NCBI GenBank assembly: GCA_947258695.1
Contig: CAMYJG010000001.1
Location: forward strand, 62,001 to 126,000
From: an uncultured Ectothiorhodospiraceae bacterium
GTDB lineage: Bacteria; Pseudomonadota; Gammaproteobacteria; UBA6429; Thiohalophilaceae
DNA length: 64,000 bases
Direction: 5' to 3'
Shown piece by piece: positions 52,990 through 61,722 of this stretch (the first letter of the stretch is position 1; each line of letters starts with the position of its first letter). The notes under the pieces were generated by a model. That model was not told the origin of the DNA. It searched no databases and saw only the letters and a program-made list of their open reading frames with translations. The translations under genes were made by a program, and so were the position numbers.

Positions 52990-53466
52990 ATGAATGATGT
53001 TGTAGACGAAAATGATGATTCGATTGTCCAATGGGTAACGTTTCATCTTGAAAATGAAAAATACGGCATCAAGGTTATGCAGGTTCAAGAAGTTTTGCGT
53101 ATGACAGAAATTGCTCCTGTACCAGGTGCACCACATTATGTACTCGGCATTATTAATTTACGTGGTAATGTTGTTACAGTTATTGATACTCGTCGACGTT
53201 TTGGTCTTCCTGATGTCGAAAATGATGACGAAACGCGTATTGTGATTGTTGAAGCAAACAACAATGTTGTCGGAATCCTGGTAGATAGTGTTGCTGAAGT
53301 AGTTGACTTAAGTATGGCAGAGGTAGAAACAGCACCTAATGTTGGTAACGATGAAAGTTCAAAATATATTCAGGGTGTTTCAAGCCGTGAAGATGAGTTG
53401 CTAATACTGGTGGACGTGAATAAATTACTGTCCGATGAGGAATGGCAAGAGGTTGCTTCTTTGTAA
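52990..53466 (+). CDS. cheW: Chemotaxis coupling protein CheW
   Basis: 'QWVTFHLENEKYGIKVMQVQEVLRMTEIAPVPGAPHYVLGIINLRGNVVTVIDTRRRFGL'. Confidence 0.97.
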   Translation: MNDVVDENDDSIVQWVTFHLENEKYGIKVMQVQEVLRMTEIAPVPGAPHYVLGIINLRGNVVTVIDTRRRFGLPDVENDDETRIVIVEANNNVVGILVDSVAEVVDLSMAEVETAPNVGNDESSKYIQGVSSREDELLILVDVNKLLSDEEWQEVASL

Positions 53467-53496
53467 CTGAAGTAACTCGTCAGTCATTATGGTGAT

Positions 53497-53679
53497 ATGG
53501 TAGATATAGGAACATCTGATAAAATCACAAATTTATGGCCAACCCCTCCAAGTCGACCAGCGGATAAATCTGGTCTCAAAGATAAGTCATCTAAAGATAA
53601 TCAGCGCAATAAAAAACATAAACGTAATAGTGAAGTTAAAGAGGATGGACCCGGAAAAAACATTGATGAATACGTATAA
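53497..53679 (+). CDS. Small basic hypothetical protein between cheW and the DUF2802 gene
   Basis: 60 aa, collinear with the operon, fills the intergenic gap, C-terminus 'NIDEYV'. Confidence 0.5.
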   Translation: MVDIGTSDKITNLWPTPPSRPADKSGLKDKSSKDNQRNKKHKRNSEVKEDGPGKNIDEYV

Positions 53680-53721
53680 CGTTTCATTAATTTAATATCA
53701 CTAAGCATAGCGAGAATACCA

Positions 53722-54186
53722 ATGGATGCACTTACTCAATACTTAAATATTTTTTCTGTAACTGAATGGTTGATGTCAGCAGTTGTTGTTGTCTTAATTA
53801 TTAGTTTGATTTCCATAAAACGACAACGAAAATTACAGCTTGAACAAAATCTATCAATGCAATCATTACAACGAGATTTACGCGCACTGGCTAATGCGGC
53901 TGTTGGTGTTGGTGGAAGGGTATTAGAAATTGAACGTCATCAACGTAAACGACCAACGGTTGTTGCAACAGACAAAGTTACTCATCAATCTCAACCTCAA
54001 CAAAGTGTCCCAATTAACCATGCTGCCCCTGTTGATTTTTATACAAACTCGAATCAACCATATGAACAGGCGATTCGAATGGCACAAACAGGTGCAAGTA
54101 CAGATGATATTATAAATGTCTGCGGATTGAGTAAGTCTGAGGCCGAACTGGTGGCCATGATGCATCGTTTAGATCAAGCATCATAA
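53722..54186 (+). CDS. DUF2802-like protein
   Basis: N-terminal TM; C-terminal 'YEQAIRMAQTGASTDDIINVCGLSKSEAELVAMMHRLDQAS'; last gene of the chemotaxis cluster. Confidence 0.85.
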   Translation: MDALTQYLNIFSVTEWLMSAVVVVLIISLISIKRQRKLQLEQNLSMQSLQRDLRALANAAVGVGGRVLEIERHQRKRPTVVATDKVTHQSQPQQSVPINHAAPVDFYTNSNQPYEQAIRMAQTGASTDDIINVCGLSKSEAELVAMMHRLDQAS

Positions 54187-54194
54187 ATAAAAAA

Positions 54195-54220
54195 AGCCCT
54201 GTAGAATGATTTACAGGGCT
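54195..54220. terminator. Bidirectional intrinsic-terminator-like hairpin between DUF2802 gene and rne
   Basis: AGCCCTGTA-gaatgatt-TACAGGGCT, with an A-rich left flank (aaaaaaa) and 'tgtt' on the right; genes converge here. Confidence 0.85.
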
Positions 54221-54266
54221 TGTTCATTTAAAAATCCATTTACTAGCTTACATAACAAAAGAATCT

Positions 54267-56588
54267 TTAATCATCTGATTTAGTAAAGACTTGTTGTAAC
54301 TCTGCTTTATTCGCTTGCGGAGCAGGAGCTGGTGCAGTGGCTTCCTTCTTAGCTGATTCAACAACTTTAGGTTTAGTATCCTGAGGTTTTGCATCAGCAA
54401 CCTTGCTTATAGTCTCAACAACATTAGTCGGCGCTTTTGTTTCAACTTGAGTCATAGCGGGTTTTTCAGTCTTTACCTTTTCTACCTGGGGTTTAGGTGT
54501 TTCATGAAAAACGGGGGCATCAGGCTTCGTTTCACCGGGTTTCGTTGCTGGTGCTGACTGCTTTGCCGCGCTCTGTTGTGCAACAGCTGCAGGCTTGTTT
54601 TCAGTTTTAGCTTTATTAGCCTCCTGCTGATTAGGTGCCGCCGCTTTATTTTCAGCAGAACTTACCTGTTGGTTTGCACTTTCATTTTGATTACGCCCAC
54701 CACGGCGACGGCCGCCACGCTTACCACGACGATTTTGAGATTGTGACTGATTAGCATCTTGTTTATTGCCTTTAGTCTCTTTTTTATCACGTGGCTCATG
54801 TGTTTTTTTAGACTGCTGTTGCTTTTGCTTATTATCAGCTGCTTTACGTTGTTGCGTGTTTCCTGGACGGCGATTTTGTTGTCCGCTGCGTCGACTTTGA
54901 TTACGACCATTGTTGCGACGACGCTGTCCGTTATTAGCCGGTTTGGTTTTTTTATTTTCGTTTTCGCCAAAGAAAAAACGCCATATACGCGTTAAAATAT
55001 TCGGTTGTGTTTGTTTGGCAGCTGGTCGAGGTGAAGCCGGACTAACCGATTTAACCACAGGTTCTTCTTTTGTAACTTTACGCGTTTCAGGGGTAACTAG
55101 ATTTTCTAAACCCGGTTCTGCTGAAGTATCAATTAAGTTATAACTGCTTTGAGATGCATCTTCAGAGGACTGTTCGGTATCATCCTCCTCCCAATTTTTC
55201 ATAAACAAGGCTTCTACTTGATAGCCCGCTTGTTTTAACAAGAATGCAGCAACATCGACCGGTACCTGGGCAACAATACGTGCAGTTTTTTCTTTCATCG
55301 ATTCTTCTTCGACTATGCGAAGAATCGATAATGCACTCGACTCAATTCCTCGAATCGTACCTTGACCACTACAACGTGGACACACTAACTGACTGGATTC
55401 GCCTAAAGATGAACGTAAACGCTGACGAGACATTTCAAGTAAGCCAAACCTGGAAATACGGCCAACCTGAACACGTGCTCGATCAAGTTTTAATGCGTCA
55501 CGCATTCTATTTTCAACTTCACGTTGATTTTTAGCCGGTGTCATATCAATGAAATCAATAACAACCAGCCCACCTAAGTCACGTAATCTTAACTGACGCG
55601 CAATTTCATCTGCTGCTTCAAGATTTGTATTTAGTGCAGTTTCCTCAATATCTCCGCCTTTTGTTGCACGTGCAGAGTTAATATCAATAGAGATTAAGGC
55701 TTCGGTATGATCAATAACTAACGAGCCACCTGATGGTAACCGAACTTCACGTTGAAAAGCCGACTCTATTTGGGTCTCTATCTGGTAACGGGTAAATAAG
55801 GGAACCGGATCATCATAGAGTTTAATTTTATGCAGATTATTTGGCATAACCTGCTCCATAAACTGACGTGCCTGCTCATAGATAGAGGGCTCATCAATGA
55901 TGACTTCATTTATATCGCTGCGGAAGTAGTCACGAATGGTTCTGGTGATTAAACTGCTTTCCTGGTAAATCAAGAAAGGAGCTGGGCGATCTTTCGATGC
56001 ACTATCAATTGAACCCCACAGGTTCATCAAGTAATCTAAATCCCACTGAAGTTCTTCAACACTTTTGCCAATACCCGCAGTACGAATAATTAATCCCATA
56101 TCAGATGGAATATCCAGTGCTGCCAGTGCATCACGTGCTTCACTACGCGCTTCACCTTCAATTCGTCGTGATACCCCACCGGCTCGAGGGTTATTTGGCA
56201 TTAAAACGGAGTAACGACCAGCAAGGCTGATAAATGTCGTTAGCGCGGCACCTTTATTGCCACGTTCTTCCTTGGCCACCTGTATAACGATTTCCTGACC
56301 TTCACGAACCACTTCTTTGATATTGACGCGCCCCGATATATCGACGCCTTCTTTGAAATAGATACGGGAAATTTCTTTGAGGGGCAAAAACCCATGGCGC
56401 TCAGATCCATAATCAACAAACGCGGCTTCTAAGCTGGGTTCGACTCGGGTGATTTTGCCTTTGTAGATATTGGACTTCTTGGTTTCGCGGATTGCGGTTT
56501 CGATGTCCAGGTCATATAAACGTTGGCCATCAACCAACGCCACACGCAACTCTTCTGACTGAGTTGCATTAAATAGCATTCTCTTCAT
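54267..56588 (-). CDS. rne: Ribonuclease E
   Basis: '[30 protein letters not shown]', S1 domain, 'LVVIDFIDM', Zn-link '[11 protein letters not shown]', Arg/Gln/Pro-rich C-terminus. Confidence 0.97.
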   Translation of the reverse strand: MKRMLFNATQSEELRVALVDGQRLYDLDIETAIRETKKSNIYKGKITRVEPSLEAAFVDYGSERHGFLPLKEISRIYFKEGVDISGRVNIKEVVREGQEIVIQVAKEERGNKGAALTTFISLAGRYSVLMPNNPRAGGVSRRIEGEARSEARDALAALDIPSDMGLIIRTAGIGKSVEELQWDLDYLMNLWGSIDSASKDRPAPFLIYQESSLITRTIRDYFRSDINEVIIDEPSIYEQARQFMEQVMPNNLHKIKLYDDPVPLFTRYQIETQIESAFQREVRLPSGGSLVIDHTEALISIDINSARATKGGDIEETALNTNLEAADEIARQLRLRDLGGLVVIDFIDMTPAKNQREVENRMRDALKLDRARVQVGRISRFGLLEMSRQRLRSSLGESSQLVCPRCSGQGTIRGIESSALSILRIVEEESMKEKTARIVAQVPVDVAAFLLKQAGYQVEALFMKNWEEDDTEQSSEDASQSSYNLIDTSAEPGLENLVTPETRKVTKEEPVVKSVSPASPRPAAKQTQPNILTRIWRFFFGENENKKTKPANNGQRRRNNGRNQSRRSGQQNRRPGNTQQRKAADNKQKQQQSKKTHEPRDKKETKGNKQDANQSQSQNRRGKRGGRRRGGRNQNESANQQVSSAENKAAAPNQQEANKAKTENKPAAVAQQSAAKQSAPATKPGETKPDAPVFHETPKPQVEKVKTEKPAMTQVETKAPTNVVETISKVADAKPQDTKPKVVESAKKEATAPAPAPQANKAELQQVFTKSDD

Positions 56589-56880
56589 TTTTAAACCTTT
56601 ATCTGGCGCTCAACCACCGGGGGATTCGGCATAGCCGATCAGTTGGACTGTCTGTTAATTAAAACCCGCTGGTAAAAACTAATTACCTGAAAAATATCTC
56701 CAGAAGGAGTCGCCAGATTTTAATAAACTATCAGTCTCCACCGGCCTGTTTCGATTCTGGCCGTGGGAGCGCAGTTAATATTTTTTACGTACCTCCTGCA
56801 AACAGAATTAATGTGATGCAGGAGCTCTTTCTTCTATCAACATCCGATTACATCGAATGTTGCTAAACTCTCTATTCGGT
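56589..56880 (-). promoter_or_regulatory. Structured 5' leader of rne (candidate rne5-type autoregulatory UTR)
   Basis: Hairpins in the rne-rluC divergent gap: about 56736-56769 (CTCCaCCGGCC..GGCCGtGGGAG), 56793-56824 (CTCCTGCA..TGCAGGAG), 56838-56862 (CAACATcCGAT-tac-ATCGaATGTTG), and one near 56622-56640 (GATCGGC-tat-GCCGAATC on minus). Confidence 0.6.
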
Positions 56881-57045
56881 GTTTATAAAATTTGCTGCTA
56901 TCACAACCTCAGAAAAACAGATCAAGTGATATGCAAACCGGAATAATTTTGCGTGTAATTCCAAACACTTGTATTCAATATACCAGTGTTAGCTTGAAGC
57001 ATCAACGCTTGATTTAACTGGCTTTAATCCTGATACAATAGATAA

Positions 57046-58032
57046 ATGACAGCAAACCATCAAAAATCTCCCGCTAGCGCAACGCCAAAAGTCCAATTTG
57101 TCGAGATTAGCGCCGATCATGCAGGGCAGCGTATCGATAATTACCTATTATGCAAATTAAAGGGCGTTCCTAAGAGCATGGTATATCGAATATTGCGTAA
57201 AGGAGAGGTCAGGGTCAATAAAGGGCGTATTAAGCCAGAGTATCGCCTGAAACAGGGAGATTTGGTTAGAATTCCACCAGTTCGCCAATCTGAGAAAAAA
57301 ACAGGTGGTAAAGCGTCTGATGCGGTACTACGGGATATTGAGTCCCGAATTCTATATGAAGATAAGCGAATACTTGTTATTAATAAGCCTTCTGGGCTCG
57401 CGGTCCATGGTGGTAGTGGCCTCAGTTACGGTCTAATTGAGACATTACGAGAACTTCGACCAAATGATAAACAACTTGAACTGGTTCATCGCTTGGACAG
57501 GGATACCTCGGGCTGCCTGATTGTGGCTAAAAAGCGTAGTGCATTAAGACGACTACATGAACAATTACGCGAAGGTTCGATGGACAAACGTTATCTGGCC
57601 TTACTAAAAGGTAAATGGGAGGGCACCAGTAAATGGGTAGATGCACCTTTATTGAAAAATGTCATTCGCTCTGGTGAGCGTTTAGTTTTTGTCGATGAAA
57701 AAGGTAAAGATGCGCGTACCCAATTTATTCCATTTTCGGTTGCTAAAGAAGCCAGCTTGATGGAAGTAAAACTTGATACTGGACGTACACACCAAATCAG
57801 GGTGCATGCTCAACACTTGGGATACCCTATTGCCGGTGATAGTAAATATGGTGACGATGAATTTAATCGAGAATTAAAAAAAATAGGACTCAAGCGGTTG
57901 TTCTTACATGCCTTTTCTCTGAGATTCCACTTACCTGACGTAGAAACCGGAGAAAATGTCCCCATTAAGGTAGAAGCACCACTCGATGATAAATTGTTAA
58001 AAGTATTAAAAAAACTTGAAATTGAAGTATGA
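57046..58032 (+). CDS. rluC: 23S rRNA pseudouridine synthase RluC
   Basis: S4 domain 'GQRIDNYLLCKLKGVPKSMVYRILRKGEVRVNKGR', catalytic 'VHRLDRDTSGCLIVAK'. Confidence 0.96.
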   Translation: MTANHQKSPASATPKVQFVEISADHAGQRIDNYLLCKLKGVPKSMVYRILRKGEVRVNKGRIKPEYRLKQGDLVRIPPVRQSEKKTGGKASDAVLRDIESRILYEDKRILVINKPSGLAVHGGSGLSYGLIETLRELRPNDKQLELVHRLDRDTSGCLIVAKKRSALRRLHEQLREGSMDKRYLALLKGKWEGTSKWVDAPLLKNVIRSGERLVFVDEKGKDARTQFIPFSVAKEASLMEVKLDTGRTHQIRVHAQHLGYPIAGDSKYGDDEFNRELKKIGLKRLFLHAFSLRFHLPDVETGENVPIKVEAPLDDKLLKVLKKLEIEV

Positions 58033-58045
58033 AGGCTGAATTACT

Positions 58046-58699
58046 GTGAATCACAATGCTAAACTGATTGTATTTGACTGGGATGGAACTCTGATGGACT
58101 CAGCTGCTCATATTGTCTCATGTTTAAATAATGCAATAACAGAACTTGATTTAGCACCGAAGACCACCGATGAACTTAAAAACATTATTGGTTTAGGATT
58201 ACGCGAAGCTTTATTTGCTCTCTATCCAAATGCCAGTGACAATGAACTGACAGAGCTTGTGGCACGTTACCGTGAACATTTTTTCGATCAAAAAGCCGAT
58301 CCTTGTGAGTTATTTGCCGGTGCACGTGAATTAGTGGAAGAATTAAATACAAACGAATACTTTTTAGCTGTTGCCACAGGAAAAGGGCGCAATGGGCTAG
58401 ATAAGGTCTTAAATGAAACCGGTATGGCTGAGTTTTTTCCTGTAACCCGGTGTGCCGACGAATCACACTCAAAACCGCACCCTCAAATGCTACTGGAAAT
58501 CATTGATTATTACGGTGTTAATCCGAAAGACACCATAATGGTTGGTGACTCTGAATATGATTTACTCATGGCCAATAACGCACAAACTCATTCAGTTGCA
58601 GTCAGTTACGGCGTGCATGAAAAACAACGTTTGCTTGATTGCCAACCATTAACTTGTTTGGATAACATGCAAGAGCTACATCAATGGCTGTTAAACTAA
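58046..58699 (+). CDS. HAD-family phosphatase (phosphoglycolate phosphatase-like)
   Basis: 'LIVFDWDGTLMDSAAHIV', 'MVGDSEYDLLMANNA'. GTG start likely. Confidence 0.93.
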   Translation: MNHNAKLIVFDWDGTLMDSAAHIVSCLNNAITELDLAPKTTDELKNIIGLGLREALFALYPNASDNELTELVARYREHFFDQKADPCELFAGARELVEELNTNEYFLAVATGKGRNGLDKVLNETGMAEFFPVTRCADESHSKPHPQMLLEIIDYYGVNPKDTIMVGDSEYDLLMANNAQTHSVAVSYGVHEKQRLLDCQPLTCLDNMQELHQWLLN

Positions 58700-58727
58700 A
58701 ACCTAAAGATACTTGTAATTAAATAAC

Positions 58728-59717
58728 ATGAAAACATTTTTTAAAAAATTAAAGGATAAACTCAGCATGACTGATGAGCTAAAAAATTCAAGTAAAGAAG
58801 AATGGCAATCTGAGGTTATCAGTAAACTGGCTTTTGCCGCTGTCAATGAGCAACGACGTGCACGACGTTGGGGTATCTTTTTTAAAGCTCTGTTCTTTAT
58901 CTATTTACTAGTTTTGTTAATTACCGCCATGTCTGGCCCTGATGGTAGTAGTAATTTAAGTAAAGCCAGTGTTCATACTGCACTAATAGAAGTACAGGGT
59001 GTAATAGCTGATGGTGCAGAAGCGAGTGCAGATAATATTATCCAGGGACTACGGGCAGCCTTTAAAGAGCCTAAAGCCAAAGCAATAATATTACGTATAA
59101 ACAGTCCTGGAGGTAGCCCGGTACAAGCCGGCTATGTTTACGATGAAGTTAAACGCCTACGTAAAAAACATACCAACAAAAAAGTCTATGCCGTGGTAAC
59201 CGATATGTGTGCATCGGGTGGCTATTATATCGCAGTTGCTGCCGATGAAATTTATGCCGACAAAGCCAGTATCGTTGGCTCAATCGGTGTTTTAATGAAT
59301 GGCTTTGGATTTACTAAAGCAATGGAAAAAATGGGTGTGGAGCGCCGCTTATATACTGCAGGTGAAAGCAAAGGGTTTCTTGATCCTTTTTCAGAAGTTA
59401 AGCAATCAGATAAACAACACATACAATCCTTACTAGGTACAATTCATAAACAATTTATTGATACGGTAAAAGAAGGCCGTGGTAAAAAGCTGGTTACAGA
59501 TGAAAATCTATTTTCTGGTTTAATCTGGACAGGAGAAGAGAGTGTGGCGCTAGGTTTAACAGATGGCCTGGGTAGTAGTAGTTTTGTTGCCCGTGAAATC
59601 ATTGAAGCTGAAAAAATTATTGATTACACGCCAAGACCAAATTACCTGGATCGTTTTGCAGATCGTTTAGGTGTTGCCATGGCGGGAATATTTGAACGTC
59701 AGTTTAATTTGAAGTAA
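58728..59717 (+). CDS. sppA: Signal peptide peptidase SppA (S49 family)
   Basis: 'ILRINSPGGSPVQAGYVYDEVKRL', 'CASGGYYIAVAADEIYADKASIVGSIGVLM'. Confidence 0.95.
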   Translation: MKTFFKKLKDKLSMTDELKNSSKEEWQSEVISKLAFAAVNEQRRARRWGIFFKALFFIYLLVLLITAMSGPDGSSNLSKASVHTALIEVQGVIADGAEASADNIIQGLRAAFKEPKAKAIILRINSPGGSPVQAGYVYDEVKRLRKKHTNKKVYAVVTDMCASGGYYIAVAADEIYADKASIVGSIGVLMNGFGFTKAMEKMGVERRLYTAGESKGFLDPFSEVKQSDKQHIQSLLGTIHKQFIDTVKEGRGKKLVTDENLFSGLIWTGEESVALGLTDGLGSSSFVAREIIEAEKIIDYTPRPNYLDRFADRLGVAMAGIFERQFNLK

Positions 59718-59727
59718 TTAAATTTAT

Positions 59728-59756
59728 AGAGATAGATCTAGAATAGATCTATCTCT
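59728..59756. repeat. Perfect 12 bp inverted repeat / hairpin downstream of sppA
   Basis: AGAGATAGATCT-agaat-AGATCTATCTCT. Confidence 0.9.
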
Positions 59757-59923
59757 CCACTCGCTGCTTCATCGGTACTTTCAAAACGTCTTTTCTCATC
59801 AACTAATTTACTTAGCAAATCTAATAAAGATAAACTGGAAGCTTCAGCATGCTGCATATTAAGTAATAGTTGCTCTTGAATTTCACTATTGGTTTTCCAG
59901 TTTCCTCCAAGCATATTAATCAA
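59738..59923 (-). CDS. Small hypothetical protein (61 aa)
   Basis: Isolated ORF 'MINMLGGNWKTNSEIQEQLLLNMQHAEASSLSLLDLLSKLVDEKRRFESTDEAASGEIDLF'; helical, acidic; no competing frame in the gap. Confidence 0.45.
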   Translation of the reverse strand: MINMLGGNWKTNSEIQEQLLLNMQHAEASSLSLLDLLSKLVDEKRRFESTDEAASGEIDLF

Positions 59924-60047
59924 TACATAAATATAAAGATGAGAAAATAAAGTTGATTTTTAACGACTTTCTGTCAACCATTCTTAGCTAGCTGCGTTTT
60001 ATTTATATTAATAAGAATTTAATAAATTGTTTTTCGGGAGATTTTTC

Positions 60048-60875
60048 GTGCTAAAGAAGTTCATTTTAATCATAATCCCTTGTTTTTTAATAATTTTTAC
60101 AACTTCAGCAAATGAGCGTAATACAACGCTTAGTTTAGAGGTGGGAAAAGATGAACAAGGCAACACCAATTCTATGCTCAGCGCTGATCTCACGCTCAAC
60201 AAGAAAATGCATGTATTTTTTGGTGTCGGAAACAGCAAAACTCCGTCGGGTAATGACGTTATTGATAATAACCTGGCGTTTGTAGGTTTATCGAACAGGT
60301 TTACTCAAGATTGGAAATTAACGGGAATGATTGAGTACTCTGGATTAAAAGATGCATTTACCATGGTCTCAACAAGTGCTGCAATGCGATATAGTCATCC
60401 AAATGTATTTGTTGAATTAGTGCCTGCTTTTAGACGTATTCGGCTAACGACACTCGGCAACAGGCAATTAATTGTCAACAGTACGGCGCTTGGTGTTAAA
60501 TCGGGTGTTTATTTAGGTGATCATTTTCGCTTAAGTGGTAGTGCATATTCATACAATTATTCCAGTGATGTGAGCAAACTTGCATCTTTTAATAGCATTC
60601 GTTTTTTTGATTTTAAAACTTTATTTCTCTCTTCAGGCTTACTTAAAGAATCATATAATATTGAAACCGGTTTAGATTTTAATAGTTTTTCCATATCGGC
60701 TGGAAAAAACCACAGCGTTTCCGCAATCGATTTTACGGATAGCGATTATGGCTATTTAGTACTGGATTACTTTTTTTCAGATGCCTGGAGTATGAGTGTG
60801 TTGGCTGGAAAATATGAGGACATACCAGAAGATGAAAATAATTTTTCGTCTTTAAGGGTAAATTATTCCTTTTAG
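60048..60875 (+). CDS. Outer-membrane beta-barrel-like protein
   Basis: Signal peptide, repeated amphipathic strands, terminal aromatic '...SSLRVNYSF'. GTG at 60048 preferred. Confidence 0.65.
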   Translation: MLKKFILIIIPCFLIIFTTSANERNTTLSLEVGKDEQGNTNSMLSADLTLNKKMHVFFGVGNSKTPSGNDVIDNNLAFVGLSNRFTQDWKLTGMIEYSGLKDAFTMVSTSAAMRYSHPNVFVELVPAFRRIRLTTLGNRQLIVNSTALGVKSGVYLGDHFRLSGSAYSYNYSSDVSKLASFNSIRFFDFKTLFLSSGLLKESYNIETGLDFNSFSISAGKNHSVSAIDFTDSDYGYLVLDYFFSDAWSMSVLAGKYEDIPEDENNFSSLRVNYSF

Positions 60876-60881
60876 ATTTTG

Positions 60882-60912
60882 AACTGCTCTTTCTGTTTCA
60901 GCGAGAGCAGTT
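60882..60912. terminator. Hairpin between the convergent OMP and maf genes
   Basis: AACTGCTCT-N13-AGAGCAGTT, perfect 9 bp arms, between converging gene ends; no clean T-run. Confidence 0.5.
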
Positions 60913-61486
60913 ATAAAATAAAAAAGCTTTCATTTTCTAACATTCTGACTAATCGAATCAAAGGTAACCCCATTAAAGTATTCGGGTCGTCACCTTCGAG
61001 CTTATCAAATAAAACAATGCCTAATGCTTCTGACTTAAAACTGCCTGCGCAATTATAAGGCTGTTCTTTTTGTAAGTAGCTTTCAATGAGTTGTTCATCG
61101 AGTTCGCGAAAGACAACACTAAAAGGAACAACTTCAGATTGATATTGTTTTGTTGCTGAGTTGTACAAACAAAGCCCGGTATAAAATATCACTGTTTTAC
61201 CCGATGCTTTTTTTAATTGCTTAACTGCATTTTCATGTGTGTGTGGTTTACCCATTATTTCATTCTTGATAACTGAAACCTGATCAGAACCAATCACCAG
61301 GGCATCATCAACCTTATCGGCTATCGCTTTTGCTTTTTCAATAGATAAACGTTCAACCAGTTGTTGCGGTGTTTCATTATCACATGCAGCTTCATCTATT
61401 TCTGGTGAAGCTGTATCAAAATCAATACCCAGTTTATCCAGGATAGCTTTTCGAAAAGGGGAGGTTGATGCAAGAATAAGTTTCAT
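60911..61486 (-). CDS. maf: Maf-family nucleotide pyrophosphatase
   Basis: 'MKLILASTSPFRKAILDKLGIDFDTASPEIDE', 'ALVIGSDQV'. Start refined to 61486; the upstream ORF extension lies in the repeat. Confidence 0.94.
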   Translation of the reverse strand: MKLILASTSPFRKAILDKLGIDFDTASPEIDEAACDNETPQQLVERLSIEKAKAIADKVDDALVIGSDQVSVIKNEIMGKPHTHENAVKQLKKASGKTVIFYTGLCLYNSATKQYQSEVVPFSVVFRELDEQLIESYLQKEQPYNCAGSFKSEALGIVLFDKLEGDDPNTLMGLPLIRLVRMLENESFFIL

Positions 61487-61502
61487 ATCGGGATTATAAA
61501 GA

Positions 61503-61720
61503 ATTGCCACGAAGGACACAAAGAACACCAAGAAAACATATAAAAAACCACGGGGAACACGGGGAGGGCACGGGGACATAAATTTCAAATTAAAAATTAT
61601 CTATTGCCTTCCCAGTGTACTCCGTGTGGCCCAGGCCAGTCTCTCAACTATAAGCCTCACCATTTCCCAAGTGGTTCAAGCTTTTCTTTTCTTCGTGTTC
61701 TTTGTGTCCTTCGTGGCAAT
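61503..61720. repeat. Palindromic intergenic element with 34 bp near-identical inverted termini
   Basis: Left attgccacgaaggacacaaagaacacCaagaaaa (61503-61536); reverse complement of right arm (61687-61720) attgccacgaaggacacaaagaacacGaagaaaa; inner arms ccacggggaacacggggaggg.. / ccttcccagtgtactccgtgtgg also pair imperfectly. Confidence 0.93.
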
Positions 61721-61722
61721 CT

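Noticed and set aside
61486-61588. N-terminal extension of Maf in the ORF track (MKFMSPCPPRVPRGFLYVFLVFFVSFVAILYNPD)
   Set aside because: It translates the palindromic repeat; Maf homology starts at MKLILAS (61486).
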